Of a stretch of DNA of 43,949 nucleotides, positions 39,493-43,949 are shown piece by piece. Both the position numbers and the translations under genes were made by a program. The DNA comes from an uncultured Oscillospiraceae bacterium (GTDB taxonomy: Bacteria > Bacillota > Clostridia > Oscillospirales > Oscillospiraceae): NCBI GenBank assembly GCA_947629915.1, contig CANRFN010000038.1, forward strand, positions 1 through 43,949, in the 5' to 3' direction. The notes below the pieces were generated by a model that saw only the letters and a program-made list of their open reading frames with translations, did not search any database and was not told where the DNA came from. The number at the start of each line of letters is the position of its first letter. Position 1 is the stretch's first letter.

Positions 39493-39530
39493 ATCCCGGC
39501 CTGCCCCTCGCGGGACAGGCCGGGATTTTT
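39493..39530 (+). terminator. Terminator of ackA
   Basis: Perfect arms ATCCCGGCCTG (39493-39503) and CAGGCCGGGAT (39516-39526) followed by TTTT. It also lies just before the convergent VWA gene. Confidence 0.85.
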
Positions 39531-39534
39531 CGTC

Positions 39535-41310
39535 TCAGGACACGTTCATGAGAAACTGCAGCAGTTCCCCCACATTGCGCACGCAGTATCCCTGGGCACC
39601 GGCGGCCAGGTACTGCCCCATCACGGAGTCCCCGGTGTCCCACTGGGTCTTGGGCTCCGGGTTCAGCCAGAACACCTGCCGGCTCCGGTCTGCCAGGTAC
39701 TTCAGGTCCTCGGCGTGGGACTGGTTCCGGTTGTTCCGGGCATCCCCCAGGAAGAGGATGGTGGTGTCCCGGTGCACCGTGCCGCCGTACTCCTCCCGGA
39801 GCTGCCGGATGGTGGTGCCGTAGTCCGAGTACACGCCCCGGGTCTGGATGTGCTCGTACACCTCTCTCACCCCGTCCTCCGGGCTCCGCTCCCGGAAGTA
39901 CCGGTCCACGGCGTTCAGGTCCCGGACAAAGGCGAACTTCTTGCAGCCCCCGGGGAAGGCCTCCTCCATCATGGCGGCGAAGTACAGCGCCAGGGTGGCG
40001 GTGTGCCGGCAGGACCCGGAGATGTCCGCCACGATGATCACCTTGGCGTGGCTCTCAAAGGGCTTGCGGTACTTGATGAGCAGCGGCTCCCCATTGGTCC
40101 GGGCGGCCGCCCGCACGGTGGCCCGCACGTCCACCTGCCGCCGCTGGTGGCTGGCGTGCTTGCGGCGGAGGGTCTGGCGGAACACCCGGGCGTTGGTGCG
40201 GATGAAGGTGAGCACCTTCTCCTGGTTCTCCCGGCTGAGGTTGGTAAGCTGCGCCCGCATCAGGTCATCGATCTCCCCGGTGGTCTGTACCGCCTGGATG
40301 CCCTCGGTGAAGACCGCCCGGTGGTCCAGGGACCGCTCCTTCACCACCAGGTCCGCCGCCCGCTGGAGATCCTGATGCTTCTGCTCCGCCGCAGCCGCCC
40401 TGGCATCGGTCGCCGCGGTCTCTTCCCTCTGCCACTCCACCCGCTGCTGGGCCCTTTTGCTCTCATCCCGCAGGGCCTGGACCTTCTTCTCCAGGGCCCC
40501 CAGGTCCGTCTTGGCCTCCCGGATCTGGGCGTTCACCTGCTGCAGCTCCTTCTTGGCCCCGGCGGAGATGGTCTTGCCGGCGGCGCTCTGCAGCTTCTTG
40601 ATGAGATCCACCAGCTTCAGCAGCTCCCCGAAGGTCTGCTTCTTGCCGTGGAGCTTTCGGGCGGCGCTCATCTGCTCCTTGGTGATGGCCTCCAGGCTCT
40701 GCTTATAGGTGTGGGTCTCCATGGCCCTGCGGATCCGCTGGGCCATGGCGTCCGTGTCGATGTGGGTCTCCTCCGCGGCCGCCGCCTGGGCCAACGCCTT
40801 CAGCTGCTCCGCCACCTTCTGCAGCAGCTCCTGAAGGGCGGGGTGGTTCGGATTGGGGGCGTTGCTGTCCTGGACGGACTGGACGCGCTCCTTCTGGGGC
40901 ATCACGGCATTTCTCCGCTTCTCCAGCTCCTGCAGCGCCTTCTCCAGGGCCTGCTCTGCCCGCTCCCGGGCGTCCTCCGCGCTGCTCAGCACCTGCTTCT
41001 GCCGGCTGGCCTCCGCCAGAAGCCGCTGAAACCTCTGCCGGGCCTCCTCCGCCGCCTGTTTGGCGTCCTGTCCCGCGGGGGCGTTCTCCGGGGCGTAGTG
41101 GAGCAGCCGCTGGGCAAAGAGGTTGCGGAAGGTCTCCGCCTCCTCCTCACTGGTGCAGGCGATGGACTGCATGCGGTAGAAGACCTCTTCCAGGTCTGTG
41201 ATGTTCCTGGCGCAGGCGAGACACCGCTCCAGCTTCTCCACCTCCAGGTGGAAGCCATACGCGTCCCGCAGCTCCAGCAGGAACGATTGCAATTGTTCGA
41301 AAGCTTCCAT
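39535..41310 (-). CDS. CoxE-like VWA-domain protein
   Basis: A 591-residue protein. Residues 1-90 are helical, about 90-340 are a long charged, Gln/Glu/Lys-rich coiled-coil region, and the last 200 residues form a von Willebrand A domain of the CoxE type with the metal site VADISGSCR (DxSxS), VDRYFRER, GTTIRQLREEYGG and LFLGDARNN. CoxE-type proteins usually work with a MoxR-type AAA+ ATPase to insert metals or mature enzymes, but no such ATPase is nearby. ATG 41310 (AAAGGGGAACT upstream) is chosen; the frame upstream to 41412 has no support. Role unknown. Confidence 0.83.
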   Translation of the reverse strand: MEAFEQLQSFLLELRDAYGFHLEVEKLERCLACARNITDLEEVFYRMQSIACTSEEEAETFRNLFAQRLLHYAPENAPAGQDAKQAAEEARQRFQRLLAEASRQKQVLSSAEDARERAEQALEKALQELEKRRNAVMPQKERVQSVQDSNAPNPNHPALQELLQKVAEQLKALAQAAAAEETHIDTDAMAQRIRRAMETHTYKQSLEAITKEQMSAARKLHGKKQTFGELLKLVDLIKKLQSAAGKTISAGAKKELQQVNAQIREAKTDLGALEKKVQALRDESKRAQQRVEWQREETAATDARAAAAEQKHQDLQRAADLVVKERSLDHRAVFTEGIQAVQTTGEIDDLMRAQLTNLSRENQEKVLTFIRTNARVFRQTLRRKHASHQRRQVDVRATVRAAARTNGEPLLIKYRKPFESHAKVIIVADISGSCRHTATLALYFAAMMEEAFPGGCKKFAFVRDLNAVDRYFRERSPEDGVREVYEHIQTRGVYSDYGTTIRQLREEYGGTVHRDTTILFLGDARNNRNQSHAEDLKYLADRSRQVFWLNPEPKTQWDTGDSVMGQYLAAGAQGYCVRNVGELLQFLMNVS

Positions 41311-41672
41311 AGTTCCCCTTTCTCTTCTATGGGCTGTGTGTTGGTTGCCTTCGGCTGCCGCCCGCCCTCTCTCCGATTCCCGGGCCGGCAGCGATCCCGC
41401 CCATCTTACCATATCCTCCCTGCCATTGCAACCGATAGTCCGGGAAGTTTTTAAGATTATGTTTATCCATATCTGTATGATCTGCCGACCTCACGCGGAC
41501 TGTGTCTCAAGGCCGGGTGAAACGGCACGCTTCAGACAGGAAGATGCCCTTGCATTTGCCATTTGCCTGTGATAGACTACCGCTGAACATCAAAAGGGAG
41601 GCATCCTCCGATGTAGAGCAAGCTGAGACAACCAATCTTCGCCCCAACAAATTCATATCGGAGGTTTTACCC

Positions 41673-43277
41673 TTGACCAAATTGGAAACCGAAATTAACC
41701 GCCGGCGCACTTTTGCCATCATCTCCCACCCGGACGCCGGCAAGACCACCCTCACCGAGAAGTTCCTGCTGTACGGAGGCGCCATCGCCCAGGCAGGCGT
41801 GGTGAAGGGCAAGAAAAACGCCCGGGCCGCCACCTCGGACTGGATGGAGATCGAGAAGCAGCGCGGCATCTCCGTGACCTCCTCTGTGATGCAGTTCCAG
41901 TACGAGGGCTTCTGCATCAACATCCTGGACACCCCGGGCCACCAGGACTTCTCCGAGGACACCTACCGCACCCTGATGGCGGCGGACTCCGCGGTGATGG
42001 TGATCGATGCCGCAAAAGGCGTGGAGGCCCAGACCAGGAAGCTCTTCAAGGTGTGCCGGCTCCGGGACATCCCCATCTTCACCTTCATCAACAAGATGGA
42101 CCGGGAGGCACGGGACCCCTTCGAGCTCTGCCAGGAGCTGGAGTCTGAGCTGGGCATCGACACCTATGCGGTGAACTGGCCCATCGGCTGCGGCAAGGAG
42201 TTCCAGGGCGTCTACGACCGCACCCGCCGGAAGATCATCCACTTCACCTCCAACACCAACGCCAGAGCCGCCACCGCCACCGAGATCGAGCTGGACGACC
42301 CCGCCCTGGGGGATCTCATCGGCACGTCCAAGCGGGATCAGCTGGCAGACGAGATCGAGCTGCTGGACGGCGCCTCCTGCGACTTCGACCTGGACCGAGT
42401 CCGCCACGGCCAACTGTCTCCGGTGTTCTTCGGCTCCGCCCTCACCAACTTCGGCGTGGAGCCCTTCCTGGAGGACTTCCTTCGCATGACCACCGCCCCC
42501 CTACCCCGGACCGCCGGCGATCTGCTGGTGGACTCCTTCGATGAGAACTTCTCCGCCTTTGTCTTCAAGATCCAGGCCAACATGAACAAGGCCCACCGGG
42601 ACCGCATCGCCTTCCTGCGGGTGGTGTCCGGCCGCTTCGATGCGGACAAAGAAGTCTATCACGTCCAGGGCGGCAAAAAGATCAAGCTCTCCCGGCCCCA
42701 GCAGCTGATGGCGGCGGAGCGGGAGATCATCGAGGAGGCCTACGCCGGCGACATCATCGGCGTCTTCGACCCCGGCATCTTCTCCATCGGGGACACCCTC
42801 TGCACCCCGGGGCGCAAGTTCGCCTTCGACCCCATCCCCACTTTCGCCCCGGAGCACTTCAACCGGGTCCGCCCCCTGGACACCATGAAGCGCAAGCAGT
42901 TTTTGAAGGGCATGGAACAGATCGCCCAGGAGGGCGCCATCCAAATCTTCAAGACCCCCTATTCCGGCATGGAAGAGGTGATCGTGGGCGTGGTGGGCAC
43001 CCTGCAGTTCGATGTGCTGGAGTACCGGCTGAAAAACGAGTACGGCGTGGACCTCTACAGCGAGGGCCTCCCCTACGAGTATCTCCGCTGGGTCCACCAC
43101 GATGGGGACGAGCCCCTCAAGCCGGAAAACCTCACCCTGCCGGGAGACGCCATGCTGGTGGAGGACTACAAGGGCAACCAGCTGCTGCTCTTCGCCTCCC
43201 AGTGGTCTATCGGCTGGACCGCAGACCGGAACAAGCAGCTCACCCTGGCCGAGTTCGGCGGCACCCGGTTCGTGTAA
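41673..43277 (+). CDS. prfC: Peptide chain release factor 3
   Basis: A 534-residue translational GTPase that removes RF1 or RF2 from the ribosome after termination. G motifs are SHPDAGKTT (P-loop), GISVTSS (switch I), DTPGHQDF (switch II) and NKMD. The RF3 C-terminal domains follow, with QGGKKIKLSRPQQLMA and VVGTLQFDVLEYRLKNEY. The TTG at 41673 is the likely start: GGAGG lies 8 bases upstream and TKLETEINRRRTFAIISHPDAGKTT is the family start. The 57 upstream codons in frame (to 41502) have no family match. Terminator-like hairpin at 43297-43333. Confidence 0.96.
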   Translation: MTKLETEINRRRTFAIISHPDAGKTTLTEKFLLYGGAIAQAGVVKGKKNARAATSDWMEIEKQRGISVTSSVMQFQYEGFCINILDTPGHQDFSEDTYRTLMAADSAVMVIDAAKGVEAQTRKLFKVCRLRDIPIFTFINKMDREARDPFELCQELESELGIDTYAVNWPIGCGKEFQGVYDRTRRKIIHFTSNTNARAATATEIELDDPALGDLIGTSKRDQLADEIELLDGASCDFDLDRVRHGQLSPVFFGSALTNFGVEPFLEDFLRMTTAPLPRTAGDLLVDSFDENFSAFVFKIQANMNKAHRDRIAFLRVVSGRFDADKEVYHVQGGKKIKLSRPQQLMAAEREIIEEAYAGDIIGVFDPGIFSIGDTLCTPGRKFAFDPIPTFAPEHFNRVRPLDTMKRKQFLKGMEQIAQEGAIQIFKTPYSGMEEVIVGVVGTLQFDVLEYRLKNEYGVDLYSEGLPYEYLRWVHHDGDEPLKPENLTLPGDAMLVEDYKGNQLLLFASQWSIGWTADRNKQLTLAEFGGTRFV

Positions 43278-43296
43278 TCCAAATGTACACCTTCAA

Positions 43297-43333
43297 AGCG
43301 CCTATCCCCGAATTGCATCCGGGGATAGGCGCT
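43297..43333 (+). terminator. Hairpin after prfC
   Basis: Perfect 14-bp stem AGCGCCTATCCCCG (43297-43310) and CGGGGATAGGCGCT (43320-43333), with a 9-base loop. No T-run follows, so it may be a weak terminator or a 3'-end stabiliser. Confidence 0.6.
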
Positions 43334-43369
43334 GATCGCCCATGCAGCAAATAGATTGGTGTTTTCCTA

Positions 43370-43399
43370 TTGACAGCACCACAGCATTCTGTTTATACT
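43370..43399 (+). promoter_or_regulatory. Sigma-A promoter facing the right edge
   Basis: TTGACA (43370-43375), 18 bases, TATACT (43394-43399). It would start transcription near 43406 into a stretch without a convincing plus-strand gene. Confidence 0.7.
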
Positions 43400-43874
43400 C
43401 TTATAGCAAATTATTCTGCAGGATTTCCCGCCTGTGGCTAATGCCCAATTCAGCAGCACCATGATGTCTTCAATTGAAGGCATCAAGCTATACCAACTAC
43501 CGTTGTCTTTAATTTGAATATAGCTTGTTAATTGCGGTAAGGTTGCCGATAAGTTTAAAGATCGACATTGAGACCTTCTTCGCTCCCTTGAACGTCAACC
43601 TCACCGGCATTACCCCATCTTCTCCAGCGGTCTTCTGATGGCCCTCAAAGCATTCTTCGATGAGCAGGTGCTGGCCCACTGCCTCACAGACTACCATATC
43701 GGTTGGAATGACATCGCCTACTACACTTGTACGACCAGCTTGGGCGGAGAGCATACCCGGAACTACCCAACCATGAACCGGACCCTTCATCCTGACATTA
43801 AGGCGTTCACTCCCTACACTACTACGTCCAGAGCGATAGTCGCACCTATTCCATCTTTCTGCTAATACAAATGA
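43400..43874. other. Right-end segment without a recognised gene
   Basis: Composition is less GC-rich than the core. On the plus strand only short frames occur. On the minus strand a frame stays open from about 43915 to the stop near 43509; its part from ATG 43790 encodes 93 residues (HGWVVPGMLSAQAGRTSVVGD, MPVRLTFKGAKKVSMSIFK) that I do not recognise and that has no ribosome site. A further minus-strand segment near 43440-43510 reads YIQIKDNGSWYSLMPSIED in another frame. These may be remnants of a mobile element or antisense of a noncoding transcript. Confidence 0.35.
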
Positions 43875-43949
43875 TTGAACTAACCGCGTCGCGGGGTATA
43901 GATCAAGAGATTGCTTCTAACCTCTCTTGGCGGTTAGTTTATTTTTTTG
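43875..43949 (+). terminator. Two-tier hairpin with T-run at the window edge
   Basis: Outer arms AACTAACCGC (43878-43887) and GCGGTTAGTT (43930-43939), inner arms CAAGAGA (43904-43910) and TCTCTTG (43923-43929), stacked directly on the outer 3' arm, then TTTATTTTTTT. It could end the transcript from 43370 or act as an attenuator for a gene beyond the edge. Confidence 0.75.

Noticed and set aside
39715..41454. 579-codon plus-strand open frame
   Set aside because: Antisense to the VWA gene; Leu/Gly/His-rich low-complexity translation.
1..43949. CRISPR array or cas genes
   Set aside because: No regularly spaced short repeats and no Cas-like proteins were seen; the repeats present are gene-size or isolated hairpins.

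Overview
The window looks like a GC-rich chromosomal piece of a Gram-positive, low-G+C-lineage anaerobe of the Clostridia, most likely Oscillospiraceae-like. The signs are AGGAGG-type ribosome sites with frequent GTG and TTG starts, a CIRCE heat-shock operator before htpG, the WalJ/YycJ-RlmH gene pair, TmcAL, AckA, EutH and a prenyl-free Firmicutes gene complement. This assignment is inferred from gene content and signals, not from a search. Both ends (about 1-700 and 43370-43949) are poorer in GC, and the left end carries an IS1634-like transposase fragment, so the window appears to lie between acquired or repeated pieces.

Layout. 1-1100: IS fragment, undefined DNA and tRNA-Leu(UAG) with its own promoter and terminator. 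1461-5441: five tandem paralogues of an unrecognised ~240-residue acidic protein. The outer two are broken, the inner three intact; two sequence types alternate (A-B-A-B-A), and two copies of a near-perfect palindrome lie between genes. 5525-12246 (minus): WalJ-like hydrolase, RlmH, an SseB-like protein, LysA, a mini alkyltransferase and a SNF2/SWIM helicase, closely packed. 12694-13992 (minus): murA. 14260-16360: CIRCE-controlled htpG. 16391-20588 (minus): pyk, then a coupled Xaa-Pro peptidase-eutH pair. 20656-21585 (minus): XRE-TPR regulator.

21762-23271: a two-gene cassette, unknown protein plus AbiEii-type nucleotidyltransferase. 23328-25363: ECF sigma factor with a probable autoregulated promoter, followed by its presumed membrane anti-sigma factor. 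25371-29650 (minus): heterodimeric ABC exporter plus a GNAT enzyme. 29909-30481 (minus): RimJ/RimL-type GNAT. 30678-32898: a diverged, possibly domesticated IS1634-type transposase behind a perfect consensus promoter, then an orphan AbrB/MazE-type regulator. 32997-38091 (minus): lipoprotein, RNA ligase, rhomboid-like zinc-ribbon protein, PepT, TmcAL. 38172-39530: ackA. 39535-41310 (minus): CoxE-like VWA protein. 41673-43333: prfC. 43370-43949: promoter-to-terminator stretch with no convincing gene.

Most of the window is housekeeping. The parts that may hold undescribed biology are the paralogue array with its palindromes, the AbiEii-type cassette, the lone transposase-derived gene, the standalone RNA ligase and VWA genes, and the right-end transcript candidate.
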